DNA of 64,000 bases from Metaphire vulgaris (taxonomy: Eukaryota; Annelida; Clitellata; Crassiclitellata; Megascolecidae), in the NCBI GenBank assembly GCA_018105865.1, contig CM030853.1, positions 6,518,075 through 6,582,074 on the forward strand, written 5' to 3'. The first letter of the stretch is position 1; the number at the start of each line of letters is the position of its first letter. Made by a program: the position numbers and the translations under genes. Shown here in pieces: positions 44,104 through 54,331 of the stretch. The notes under the pieces were generated by a model, which had not been told where the DNA came from, made no database searches, and was given only the letters and a program-made list of their open reading frames with translations.

Positions 44104-44416
44104 CAGTGGTGTTTCCACGTGGGAGATGATTGGGGATGCATCCCACCCACCGGAATTTCGAACTTTTTTCACTTGTGAACCCTATTTTTTTGCGTAAAAG
44201 TCTAGTAAAACTGTGGAGAAAACTGCGGATGACTTTTTGGCCTGTCAACCTATTTTTCGGCGAAAGTGTAGCAAAATTAGAAAAATTCTCTTATGTCAGC
44301 TCTTTTTGGCAAAATTTATTGATTTTTCCCTTCTATTTTCACCCCCCCCCACCCACCCACCAACTTCCTATGAATTCATTTCATGCCCCCACCAAGAAAT
44401 CCTGGAACCGCCACCG
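44104..44416. mobile_element. hAT-like element
   Basis: The ends are CAGTGGTGTTTCCACG and TGGAACCGCCACCG, with perfect 8-bp duplication ATGCTGGG. Relative of the host element at 8979-9471. Confidence 0.88.
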
Positions 44417-44701
44417 ATGCTGGGATTTTAGCTGACGACTAGAAAAGATAAACTCCTCATCGCCCTTTTGGAAGAAACTCGAATAATCTCAATGTTTGAC
44501 TGTGATGAGAATACATGTTGTTATACATTATACATTATATTCATCCTGCAATTACATGATGTCAGTGGCATCGACTGTCTGCCGAGAGTATTACGTTACA
44601 GCATGTGACAGTCCATTTAAGCACAGTGGCAACGAAGCAGCAGCATCAACATGACAGACTCTTATGGCGGGCATTCGTGTTTCTGGATTCAGAAATTGTC
44701 C

Positions 44702-44745
<44 letters not shown>

Positions 44746-45588
44746 TCAGAAGCCCCCATTGGCTAATAATTTGTCGCCTGCGTTGCGGGCGCATGAGCCG
44801 TTCGGCGGAAGCGGGTTCTCTTCTACAAGTGACGGCCGCTTTGTGCGTCCTCTCTCCCTCTCTCTCTCTCTCTCGCGCCGCCAATAGTCATTTTATTTGA
44901 TTTCCAGCATGCGTTTGACAGTCAAATTGGACACCGTTGATCGCTGGCGGCGGCGGCGGCGGCCATTACTCCAGAACGAGTAACGCTCATTATGACGAGT
45001 GCATATTATAGAACAATGACGCCACGCAGTTGTGGGCTAGTAGCCGCTATTAATTAATAGGACAAAAAACCCGGGTTTGAATAGCGTTTACACGATCATC
45101 ATCATCATCATCATCATCATCGTCAGTCTCTGAACAAACAAACTTAATAACTTACTTTAAAGCAGCAGCAGCAGCAGCTATAGACCGATCCTCTAATTGC
45201 TAATTTTCTATCGGTCTCATTCTAAGCTATACTGTACGTGGGTACATAATGAACAGGGCGGTCGCCGCATATGTTCAAGTTCAAAGAGTTCTCAGGGTAA
45301 ATTAGTGCGAGCGGTTTAAACCAGTAAGCCCACCACTGAGCGGGCTGTGAATTCACAGACGAGGAGAACTAAGACTTGTCTACAAATCTTGTGACCGGAT
45401 TTTGCGTATTTAGCTTTCACTACTTGTAAGCTTTGCGCTAAATTTTTGTTTCTCCGAAGCATTAATCTCTATACCAAGGACGTTAATTGATTTGCGATGT
45501 TAAATCGGCCATCAAAACATTACTGTAACGATAGAAGACTATCTCAATCTCAAAACTGCTGAAAATGACATGTAGGGCCTACGGGCAG
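44417..45588. other. Gene-free, largely unique
   Basis: (AT)n at 44705-44740, (CT)n at 44854-44873, GGC repeats at 44947-44962, ATC repeats at 45095-45120. 44750-45070 is GC-richer and transposon-poor. No exon with clear splice sites. Confidence 0.4.
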
Positions 45589-45925
45589 AGGCGTAGCTAG
45601 GGGGCCGGGGTACATATGTCCCCAGGTGCCGAGGTGGGGGCGCCAAAATCAGGTTTAGGGGAGCAAAAAGGTTTAAAAAGAAGCATCAATTTAGGTGTGA
45701 CGACCTTTTTTGCCTTTCAGGGTTTTCATGAAGACGAGGGGCGCCAAGAGGGTGGGTTGTTCCCGGGCGCCGGACAGCCTTGGCCAGTGACGACCTATTT
45801 TGCTTGTGGAGGAATTTTGTGAGTTGAAGAGTGACGACGACATTTTTTGCTATTCAGGATTTTTAGATTTTTTTCTGAAGTTTAGGGGGTGCCATCGGTA
45901 TGTTTGTCCCCGGGCGCCGGACATC
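45589..45925. mobile_element. Decayed hAT-like sequence
   Basis: Starts with CAGAGGCGTAGCTAGGGG, then repeated 'GTGACGACCTTTTTTGC' and 'CCGGGCGCCGGAC' blocks. No right end found. Confidence 0.45.
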
Positions 45926-46250
45926 CTACCTCTTCTTCTTCAGGTGCTCTGTCCAAGGACAGGTTCCATACTCCAGCGTCGCCACTCCTCTCTATCTTGA
46001 GCTTTTATCTTTAGGGGCTGAATACTTGTTTTTCCTCGTAGTGTCGAACATCCACTCCAGCATCGATGTCCTTGGTCGCCCTTTCTGTGCTTTCCCATTC
46101 ATCTTTCCTTCTAGTACTTCTCTTAGTAGGTTTGATTCTTCTCTCAGAACATGCCCTATCCACTTCTTTTGTCTTGTACGAATAGTGTTTATTAGGCTTT
46201 TCTTTTCTTCTATCCTCTCCCAGCCTTCTTCGTTTGTTACACCCTACCTA
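45926..46250 (-). pseudogene. Second LINE type, C-terminal fragment
   Basis: On the minus strand the frame reads INTIRTRQKKWIGHVLREES and then KAQKGRPRTSMLEWMFDTT. This is the typical C-terminus of endonuclease/reverse-transcriptase retroposons (conserved WIGHVLR and GRPR). Stops and a frameshift follow. Confidence 0.75.
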
Positions 46251-46325
46251 CGTCTCTGCAAAAGAGTAAGACTTACTGACCATACACAGGTAATTGCGTG
46301 GTTAAGTTCCAAAGGCCCTTGAGAG

Positions 46326-46522
46326 CAGTGTTTATTCTAGCCACCTTGACATTGGGGGGGGGGGTTGAAATGTCTGGGGGAGACAATATTTGTCTCTCCA
46401 CGCTTTGGGGGGGGGAGGGTTCCTTCCCAAGCCAACATATACAAATTTGAGGTGGGGTGGGGGAATTTTAAAACTGGGGGCGAATTCTCCCCCCCACCCA
46501 AACAGGCCTAGAATAAACACTG
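46326..46522. mobile_element. hAT-like MITE, 'CAGTGTTTATTCTAG' family
   Basis: The ends are CAGTGTTTATTCTAGCC and GGCCTAGAATAAACACTG, with CCTTGAGAG on both sides (9 bp identical, one base possibly by chance). Confidence 0.88.
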
Positions 46523-47021
46523 CCTTGAGAGTAAATAGACTTTATAGGGCCCTTAGGTCCTAGTAATTTGTCGTAACGATATCGCTGTGTGGCCCAAATT
46601 TATTGGACAACAGTTTAACAATTATTAATTAACTCGCGCAGCAATGCTGCAGCTATGACTGATGAGGCCCTGATTGAACGTCAACACTATCCACGGCCTT
46701 GTTTTGTAACCCGGTACGCCGCAAGAGCCGTAGCTAGAGTATCCGATGTCCGGGGTAGGGTATAAATTTTGTGATGACCTTTTTTCGCTTATCGACGTTT
46801 TCACGCCGGAGGAAGGAAAGCGGCGAGGAAAACTAAAGAATTAGTGTGTCCAGATTGCACCCCCCCACCCAGGACGGCGCCCGGCGCCCAGCTGGCCCCG
46901 CCCCCGCATCCCTCCCTAGTTACGCCGCTACTCACGGATTTTAAGAACCTGAATCTCACTTTTAAAAATCGAAATAACGTTCTTTTGCTAGACATTGGGG
47001 TATAATTCTGGCATATGCGCT

Positions 47022-47022
47022 G

Positions 47023-47090
<68 letters not shown>
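47022..47090. repeat. (CT)n microsatellite
   Basis: About 68 bp of CT. Confidence 0.95.
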
Positions 47091-47092
<2 letters not shown>

Positions 47093-47229
47093 GCTGCTGT
47101 TTTCTGAAATGCAGTGTTGGACGGAGCAGTCGATGGCCGTCGAATAGAAATATGTTTCTATCTGATCAGTCATTCTCACGTAGGCCAATCGCTTCAATCC
47201 AACAGAACATAACTGTGTGAGACTTTGAC

Positions 47230-47230
<1 letters not shown>

Positions 47231-47322
<92 letters not shown>
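47231..47322. repeat. (AAT)n microsatellite
   Basis: About 92 bp of AAT. Confidence 0.95.
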
Positions 47323-47323
<1 letters not shown>

Positions 47324-47364
47324 TCACGACAATCTGGAGATGAAAGAGGGCCGTCCTTTCGGTT

Positions 47365-47627
47365 ACAGGTGGTAGCCGCCCCAGCTATGACTGCCCCAGT
47401 TATGACCGCCCCGGTTATGACCGCCCCAGTTACTGTATGGGTTTTGACGAAAAGCAGTGTATTGCACTCGTAGGGCGTCATATAATCATTACCCACACCA
47501 TAAACCAGACACGAAACACTAACCCTAAACGATACTGACGGCAGCCATAGCTGGGGCGGTCATAGCTGGGGCGGACGCCAAATCGGGCGGTCATAACTGG
47601 GGTGGTCATAGCTGGGGCGGCTATAAT
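47365..47627. repeat. Inverted pair of GACCGCCCCAGTTAT minisatellites
   Basis: Four 15-bp units (GACCGCCCCAGTTAT and variants) at 47369-47432 face about five inverse units (GGCGGTCATAGCTGG and variants) at 47543-47625 across about 110 bp of unique sequence, so a transcript could fold into a long stem. Confidence 0.85.
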
Positions 47628-47722
47628 GTGATACCATCCATTCTTCTACAACGAATATCCGTGACACCTCACAGATTCAACGCACTCGCCTTCCGCGGAA
47701 CTTTCAACATATAAGAAACTTG

Positions 47723-47723
<1 letters not shown>

Positions 47724-47762
<39 letters not shown>

Positions 47763-47768
47763 GAATAA

Positions 47769-47799
<31 letters not shown>

Positions 47800-47873
47800 A
47801 AGAAGAAGAAGAAGAAGAAGGCTTAGTGTTTCAATAGTGCCTGCCAATGTTGCCATGTGTGAGAACTATTATG
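47724..47873. repeat. (AAT)n-(AAG)n array with SINE hairpin
   Basis: AAT (about 47724-47760), AAG (to 47820), then AGTGTTTCAATAGTGCC and CATGTGTGAGAACTATT, a decayed reverse-oriented copy of the SINE hairpin. Confidence 0.8.
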
Positions 47874-47944
47874 CTCATCCATTTTTTCAAATTATGATCT
47901 TCATGTTTAATCCCATTCTTTGTTCTCTAGTGCTCCATAGTTAA

Positions 47945-48267
47945 CAGGGGTTCTCAAACTTTTTAGGATTTCTTGCTTAGTGGTACCTTAGAAATTTTTG
48001 TGATGACTCGCGGGGCTTATAAAATTTGAATTTTAAATTGACTGTAATTAACACACAGGCTATACTTGCTCTTGTCAATTAATTATTTGATCAGAAAATT
48101 GCAAATCTTAGTCATCAAATTTAAATTCAAATGGACTCAGAACTCTTAGAGACATCAGTGTGTTTCGCGTTGGTGAGATATCTTGAGAAAGTAACCCCCT
48201 TACGGTCCCTCTGAAACCGTTTGGCGGTCCGCTATGGGACCGCGGATCCCAGTTTTGAGAACCGCTG
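47945..48267. mobile_element. Charlie-like hAT MITE, third type
   Basis: The ends are CAGGGGTTCTCAAACTTT and AGTTTTGAGAACCGCTG. Flanks are poorly matched, consistent with age. Confidence 0.75.
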
Positions 48268-48679
48268 CTCTGTTATAGGTCTGTTCCTGTATTGTCCGGT
48301 ATTGTAGCTGCAAAGGGTAAGCCTATTTGTGTTGTTGCGTCTAAACTTAGCAGCCAATGCGCCTCTTTCGAACACAATGTTTATAGTCAATTACCGTCTT
48401 TAATTTCACTATGAGTCATTTTAAACTTTGAGACGAATCAGAAAATTTTTCGACCCATTATGTATATATACATTATACACACAAATGTCACACATATACT
48501 ATATATATGTATACACTATATAGGCCTATGCATATAAACATATACTAATTGTATGTGTATGTATATGGGATTCCTTCATTACTCATTAACCGGAACTCAC
48601 TACCGCTTGAGTCACTGTCAATCATAGAATTGTATCCTTAGTAAATAACATACTCATTAACAAGGGCGAGAAGTTTGCT
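48268..48679. other. No gene seen
   Basis: AT-rich, with a TATATA-rich stretch at 48465-48560. No exon-like frame. Confidence 0.4.
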
Positions 48680-48955
48680 GGGTGGCAACAACGTTGGACG
48701 ATGAAGGAGAAGGTCGCGGGTTCAACTCCTGCAGGAGCCCTAAGGTCGACTCAACCTTCTTTCGCCAGATGGCGATGGCAACTGGGTAGCGGATTAATCC
48801 GCGGAGTAAACAGACGCGTTGCATGAGAACACTGGCCCCGTAATATCATGTAATCTGCACCAGTCGCCTGGTTGAGGGCCTTGGTAACGGAGATCAGCGC
48901 CGCCCTGTGAGCCTTGAGTGCTCATCGGAAAGGACTTTACTTACTTTTACTTAGT
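48680..48955 (+). mobile_element. tRNA-headed SINE with the 5S-SINE tail domain
   Basis: tRNA-like head (GGGTGGCAACAACG; B box GCGGGTTCAACTCC), a unique body, then TTGGTAACGGAGATCAGCGC. The CGGAGATCAGCGCC block is the same as the 3' domain of the five 5S-headed SINEs. It ends in a TTTACTTACTTTTACTTA tail like that of the L2 LINE. Confidence 0.75.
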
Positions 48956-49339
48956 CATTCACTGATTGACTTACTAATCGACTGACTTGATTACTAACTG
49001 GTGGGATCTAGTTCGGCCACAAGAGAACTTAATATGGTCTACACGATGTTCTAAGTCTGTCTGTGCCTAGCATGCTAACCGGAAGTGAGCAGCGGCTCGT
49101 ATAAACTTGGGGCTAAGAAATGCCTGACAAAGCAGGCACACGCAAACACGAAAAACAACCGACTGGTCATCGAATTACAGGACTGGAAATCGAGAATGAA
49201 TAAATAGCTACGAGATTTTTAAGCGGATAACAAGGCAGCTAAGTTCATCATTATCAAGATCCTGTTCGCATCTCGAGTATGTTCTGGCGTTTCTTTACGT
49301 TTTTCTTCTTTCTTCGTTTAGGTCTAAACACGACCTATT

Positions 49340-49340
<1 letters not shown>

Positions 49341-49424
<84 letters not shown>

Positions 49425-50019
49425 GCTACTACCACCACCACCACCACTGCACCACCACCACTGCACCACCACCACCTGCTGCACCACCACCACCTGCACC
49501 ACCACCACCACCACCACCACCACTGCACCACCACCACCACCACTGCTGCACCTGCACCACCACCACCACCACCACCACCACCACCACCACCTGCACCACC
49601 ACCACCACCTGCACCACCACCACCTGCACCACCACCACCACCACCACCACCACCACCACCACTGCTGCACCACCTGCACCTGCTGCTGCACCTGCACCAC
49701 CACTGCCACCACCACCACCACCACCACCACCACTGCCACCTGCTGCACCACCTGCACCTGCACCACCACCACCACCACCACCTGCTGCTGCACCTGCTGC
49801 ACCACCACTGCTGCACCACCACCACCACCACCACCACCACCACCACCACCTGCACCACCACCACCACCACCACCACCACCACCACCACCACTGCTGCACC
49901 ACCACCACTGCCACCACCACCACCACTGCTGCACCACCACTGCCACCACCACCACCACCACCACCACCACCACCACCACCACCACCACCACTGCTGCTCT
50001 TCTACCACCACCACCACCA

Positions 50020-50067
<48 letters not shown>

Positions 50068-50138
50068 ATAATAATAATAATAATAATAACAAGGTTTAAA
50101 GTGGTTCAGGAGGGTTTGCCCTTTGTGAGAACCACTGT
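49341..50138. repeat. 740-bp compound triplet array with SINE hairpin
   Basis: Blocks (CTA)n, then interleaved (CAC/CCA)n and (CTG)n, then (CTA)n and (AAT)n, keep triplet phase for about 740 bp. At the right end AAAGTGGTTCAGGAGGG / TTTGTGAGAACCACT is the reverse-oriented SINE hairpin. Frames give Leu/Pro/His/Thr, Val/Trp/Gly or similar strings and are not genes. Confidence 0.93.
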
Positions 50139-50810
50139 TGTATCCTTCCAAACTAGTATCCTAGTGTAGAGCTGTATTGCAAGACCGGCGCCAAGCACCC
50201 GCAAAGTCTGCAAATGCGGGGTGAGGGGAGATGGGACGGCGGTCACAGCGGCTTATCCAACGGATACTTTTTTGTATTTACAACTACATCCCCCACGCCC
50301 TCCGTTCTTGGAGGTCGGAGTACATGGGGAGCAGGGGGAGGGAAGCAGGTTGCCCACAAAGAAGCTATCAGCATCGTGTCCTTCGCCGTCAACTTGTGAT
50401 GAGACGAGATTCGATTAAGAGCCAACGTCCTCTGATCCGTCGACCGATCGACGATTTCTCTCGGAAAATGTGGCGTTCTGTCGGAATACGGTTATTCGTT
50501 CTCTGGGAGGGTAGGGGAGCGGAGGAGCGACGACGTGCTCGTGTGCTATCACCTTGAGTTGATTAATCGCGGGCAGTGTGCTATCGTCTTTAGTTTCGCT
50601 GCCTCTGTTCTTTCATCTGATTCGAGAAGATACTACGTCAGAAGATGTGACGCAACTGCTCTTGTGGCTACGACGATGACGACGACGACGACGACGACGG
50701 CGACGAAGATTAGCGATGGAGTCGAAGTTTCAAGTAATTCGGTTACGTGTAAGCAGAGCGATATCGTGTCATCGGCGAGAAAGAGAGCCGAGCTCAAGAA
50801 GTGAAGCCTC
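50139..50810. other. Unique region, coding status unclear
   Basis: GC-richer and transposon-free. A plus-strand frame at 50700-50804 reads DGVEVSSNSVTCKQSDIVSS and stops at TGA 50802. It is preceded by GAC repeats and could be a terminal exon, but no good acceptor or family match is seen. Confidence 0.3.
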
Positions 50811-50819
50811 ACACTTAGA

Positions 50820-50820
50820 C

Positions 50821-50883
<63 letters not shown>

Positions 50884-50934
50884 ATGAGAGAATGAGAGAA
50901 TGGGAAAGAGTGAAAGAGAGCGAAAGAAAGAGAA

Positions 50935-50979
<45 letters not shown>

Positions 50980-51130
50980 AACAGAGACAGAGAGAAACAT
51001 AGACAGAGACATACAAAAGCAGAGACAGTGACAGACAAAAACAGACTAAGAGAATAAGAGAAAGAGAGAGCAAAATAGAGAGCAAGAGAGAGAGAGAGGG
51101 TGTAGAGAGGGAGAGGGAGAGAGAGAGCGT
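50820..51130 (+). repeat. (GA)n microsatellite and purine-rich tract
   Basis: About 310 bp of GA and GAAA-type degenerate repeats. Confidence 0.95.
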
Positions 51131-51889
51131 TTGCAGGACCAATCAGAGGGGCCTCCAATTTTTGAGCCCTTTATTTTTTAAGTTAATGTCTAACTGAGAT
51201 GTGCTAAATATCCTATTAACGTTGCAATATTCAATTTTCGTAGGCCTATAATTTGCAACTTTTAATAGTGATTTCGTATCAATCATAATGAGACTATATG
51301 CTATTCGGCTGACTTTCAATATACAGCAGACTTAATATACTATTTATGTTTGCAATCAGTCAGACATACTAAATAATATGGTCTCAAAATTTCGAAATGG
51401 GCCTGGCCTCCGTCAGCTACGGAGGGGGCCTGGGCGTCTGTAATCGTCAAGGAAATAAATTTCTTTTGATCTTCGTAATGCTGTGTGAAACTAGTTCTTG
51501 TTGACAGCTCAGACACTTTTGGCGTCGTTTGTCTTTAAACATTCCAACTTTCTCTTATAAGATATTCGTTCTGGCCATAAGTCCAGGATGTAGATAAGTA
51601 AGTACAATCTCGTGGATTTATATAGCGCTGGAAGAAGTAGTACCCTATGCGCTTATTTATGTTGCGCCTATGCAAAGGGGGAAAATCGGGGAAGTCAATA
51701 ACGTTGACAGAATTTTTTAGCATTCGTCTGTGATTATAAATCCGCGTACCAATTGTTCGTGGTGCATTGTTTGCTAGAAAAGTAGTCTAACAAAGTCAGT
51801 CGTCAGGAAAACTCTTTATAGGCCTAGATTTTGGACAGCATGCTCCAATATTGAGATCGATAAACCTTTTGGTCAATTTGGCCCGTAAA
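51131..51889. other. No gene; retroelement tail fragment
   Basis: AT-rich. 51596-51680 (GTAAGTACAATCTCGTGGAT, TATATAGCGCTGGAAG) is a reversed LINE/SINE 3' end. The rest is unassigned. Confidence 0.45.
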
Positions 51890-52055
51890 CAGGGATATTT
51901 CTAGGATTGTGAATTTGGGGGGGGGAAGGTGTCCGGAGCTAATTAGTATGCATTTTGTATGCATACCATTGTCACATTGCCTTTTGGGGGGTGTCGACCT
52001 CAAATTGGGGTAGGGGTGTTGGGGAGGGGTGTTACGGGGTGTAAAAATATCCCTG
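51890..52055. mobile_element. hAT-like MITE, family 'GGATATTTCTAGG'
   Basis: The ends are CAGGGATATTTCTAGG and GTAAAAATATCCCTG, with flanks CCCGTAAA and CCCGTAAG. Confidence 0.9.
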
Positions 52056-52144
52056 CCCGTAAGGCAGCGCCCATGGGTCCACGGGTAGGAAGCACCTATA
52101 GGTCTTCGAGAAATATAGATTTTAATATGCAATGCATGTAAATT

Positions 52145-52324
52145 CAGTGTTTTATCCAGACTCCAGGCTTTTGAGGGAGAAATCGACTTGACTGGAGGGA
52201 AAGAGACAGAGTTCAATGCAAATATTTGTGTCAGTGCTGGGTGTTTTTTGAAGAGTGGAGGGATTTTTGTGGTTTTATTTTTTCTGTGGGGATCTCCCCT
52301 ATCAGGCCTGGATAAAACCACCGT
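52145..52324. mobile_element. hAT-like MITE, 'CAGTGTTTTATCCAG' family
   Basis: Left CAGTGTTTTATCCAGACTCC, right AGGCCTGGATAAAACCACC. The flanks are similar but not clean. Confidence 0.7.
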
Positions 52325-52467
52325 ATGTAATAAAGCCTTTGCTAAGAGTCATAGTGTAGGGCCTGTATCGAAACATTCGGTCTTGAATTAGCTACAGCCG
52401 TAGACGGAATTGTGTGTTCTGCGACCTCTGTCCATACTCGTTAATTGTTCTGAATATTGGTTGAGTT

Positions 52468-52633
52468 CAGAGATATTTTTACACCCCCTCAACACTCCCA
52501 GCACCCCCAATTTGAGATCGACCCCCAAATTTGGTAATGTGGCAATGGTATGCATACAAATGCATACTAATTAGCTCCAGAACCCCAATTTGAGCTCGAC
52601 AACCCCAAATTCACAATCCTAGAAATATCCCTG
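52468..52633. mobile_element. hAT-like MITE, family 'GGATATTTCTAGG', reverse
   Basis: The ends are CAGAGATATTTTTACACC and CCTAGAAATATCCCTG, with perfect 8-bp duplication GTTGAGTT. Confidence 0.9.
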
Positions 52634-53052
52634 GTTGAGTTCTTCTCGAAATGCCTTCTGGTCAATGGCTGTTGTTTTTGCTCAGTAGTTGAGAGTTCAT
52701 TCGCCATGTGCCGAGTTCATTCGCTAGGTGTCGAGTTCATTCGCATTTCTCGAAGTAAATGAGTAAGGCAGCGGTGACGTCACTTTGATCACATTCTGAT
52801 CCTGCAAACGATCGCTCTTGGATTTATTCACAAGAACAATATTGGATGACGCTTTTATTCGAAGAAATGCTCGTCGATATTTTATATTACAACCATGCGG
52901 TTAAAAAATCACGCCACCTCAAAAAGCACCACCCATCAACAGAGCATGACTCTGTACACATTATATATAGAACGTAATAATGCATATATGTATGTGCGTA
53001 TGTATTGTATGTATACAAACGTACATGTACGTTTGTATGTACTTGTGTGTTT

Positions 53053-53078
53053 ATCTATGTATGTATGTATGTATGTAT

Positions 53079-53155
<77 letters not shown>
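53053..53155. repeat. (TATG)n-(TTA)n microsatellite
   Basis: About 28 bp TATG followed by about 75 bp TTA. Directly abuts the LINE fragment to the right. Confidence 0.92.
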
Positions 53156-53156
<1 letters not shown>

Positions 53157-53800
53157 CTCTTAACCAGTTCATTTCTGCAGTTATTAATCTTCTTTCATCT
53201 TTCTTCTTTTATAGTCCAGCATTCTGATCCATTTAATAATTCTGGTTTGATCCAGTGGCGTAGCCAGGATTTTCCGAAGGGGGTTACGAACGACCATTCC
53301 CCAACTTCGGGAAAATTCTGACAAACAAGAAAAGGTCGTCACTTATTATTTTATATTATAGTTATTTTATAGTTATATTGGCGCGGGCAGCCTATATAAG
53401 TATATATCTAAATTGATATTTTTGGTTTGCTGATTTTTTCTGTTTTAACTAACCTAAACCCGATTTTGGCGTCCCTCTACCCACAGAATAATAATACGCA
53501 ATAAAAATTTTGGTCGGCTAAGCTAGAGGCTTAACCACAAACCCTCCCTTTTGGCTACGCCACTGTTTTGATGAATGTATTATGTGGTTTTAATGTTGTT
53601 TTCGTTGATATCTGTCTGTTCTTCCATATATTCTGAAGCTCTCCAAATGCTGCACTTGTTAGACCAGTTCTTCTTATTGTGTCTTCTTCGCTTAGTCCAT
53701 CTTCTGTCAGTACTGATCCTAGGTATACGAGTTTCGGAACTTACTTGTTCTATTACTTCATCCTTTAGTTTTAGGTTTATTTTTCCCTTCTTGTTTCCCG
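53157..53800 (-). pseudogene. Second LINE type, internal fragment split by a hAT
   Basis: On the minus strand, reading right to left, degenerate frames give SVLTEDGLSEEDTIRR and LTSAAFGELQNIWKNRQIST, then, beyond the hAT element, SECWTIKKEDERRLITAEMN and WLRG. This is the post-RT region of the same retroposon class as 45926-46250. Stops and shifts are present. Its right border is the 5S SINE body at 53802. Confidence 0.75.
53253..53565. mobile_element. hAT-like MITE inside a LINE fragment
   Basis: The ends are CAGTGGCGTAGCCAGG and TTGGCTACGCCACTG, with flanks GTTTGATC and TTTTGATG. Confidence 0.8.
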
Positions 53801-53801
53801 T

Positions 53802-53985
53802 TCATCGCTTAGGCGTCGATAAATTGGTAGCGGCGTTAAGCTGCGAAGGTAAATCGTAGGTCTAGAGAAAACAATGGTAACCTACTCTAAATTAATGGCG
53901 TAAGCCACATGCGTCGTTGCTTGCCTAATAATCGGAGATCAGCACCGGACCTTCTTACGCTTCGTTAAAGTACGGGACTGCCTTT
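53802..53985 (+). mobile_element. 5S-type SINE, body only (head missing)
   Basis: Begins CGTTCATCGCTTAGGCGTCG, continues through GTAAGCCACATGCGTCG to CGGAGATCAGCACCGG. The 5S head is absent, so it is 5'-truncated. Confidence 0.85.
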
Positions 53986-54331
53986 ACTTTTAAAAAAATT
54001 ATTTAACGTTTGACAGTCTTCGCTAATTATGCAGATGTTTTTTTTCAGTTGTCGTAGTCATAATCTACATAGCAGCTACATTTGTATATTCGGCGAGACA
54101 GTTCTTGAGAATGCCTTGTGCGCTTTTAATAAAATCAAATCTGTCTAAATTCATAGCTATATTATTAAACGTTTTGCTAAAGACTCAATGCAAGAATTAA
54201 ATCGAGATAAATGCTCGGCATAAACATAATAGAAACACACAATAAGCCCAATAGCCATTTTTGCTTTATAATTGCCAGATTTCATCGGAAAGAATGGCGC
54301 TAAATTAACGCGCAGCGCAGTCATGTGGTAA
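53986..54331. other. 3' flank of the minus-strand gene
   Basis: AT-rich. It includes a minus-strand ATTAAA (54125-54130) about 200 bp after the stop at 54332, a possible poly(A) signal. Confidence 0.35.

Noticed and set aside
45896..46322. 140-codon plus-strand frame
   Set aside because: Antisense of a degenerate LINE C-terminus.
49279..50169. Long open frames of up to 296 codons
   Set aside because: They are translations of triplet repeats (Leu, Pro, His, Thr, Val, Trp strings) open in several frames on both strands. No domain and no start context.
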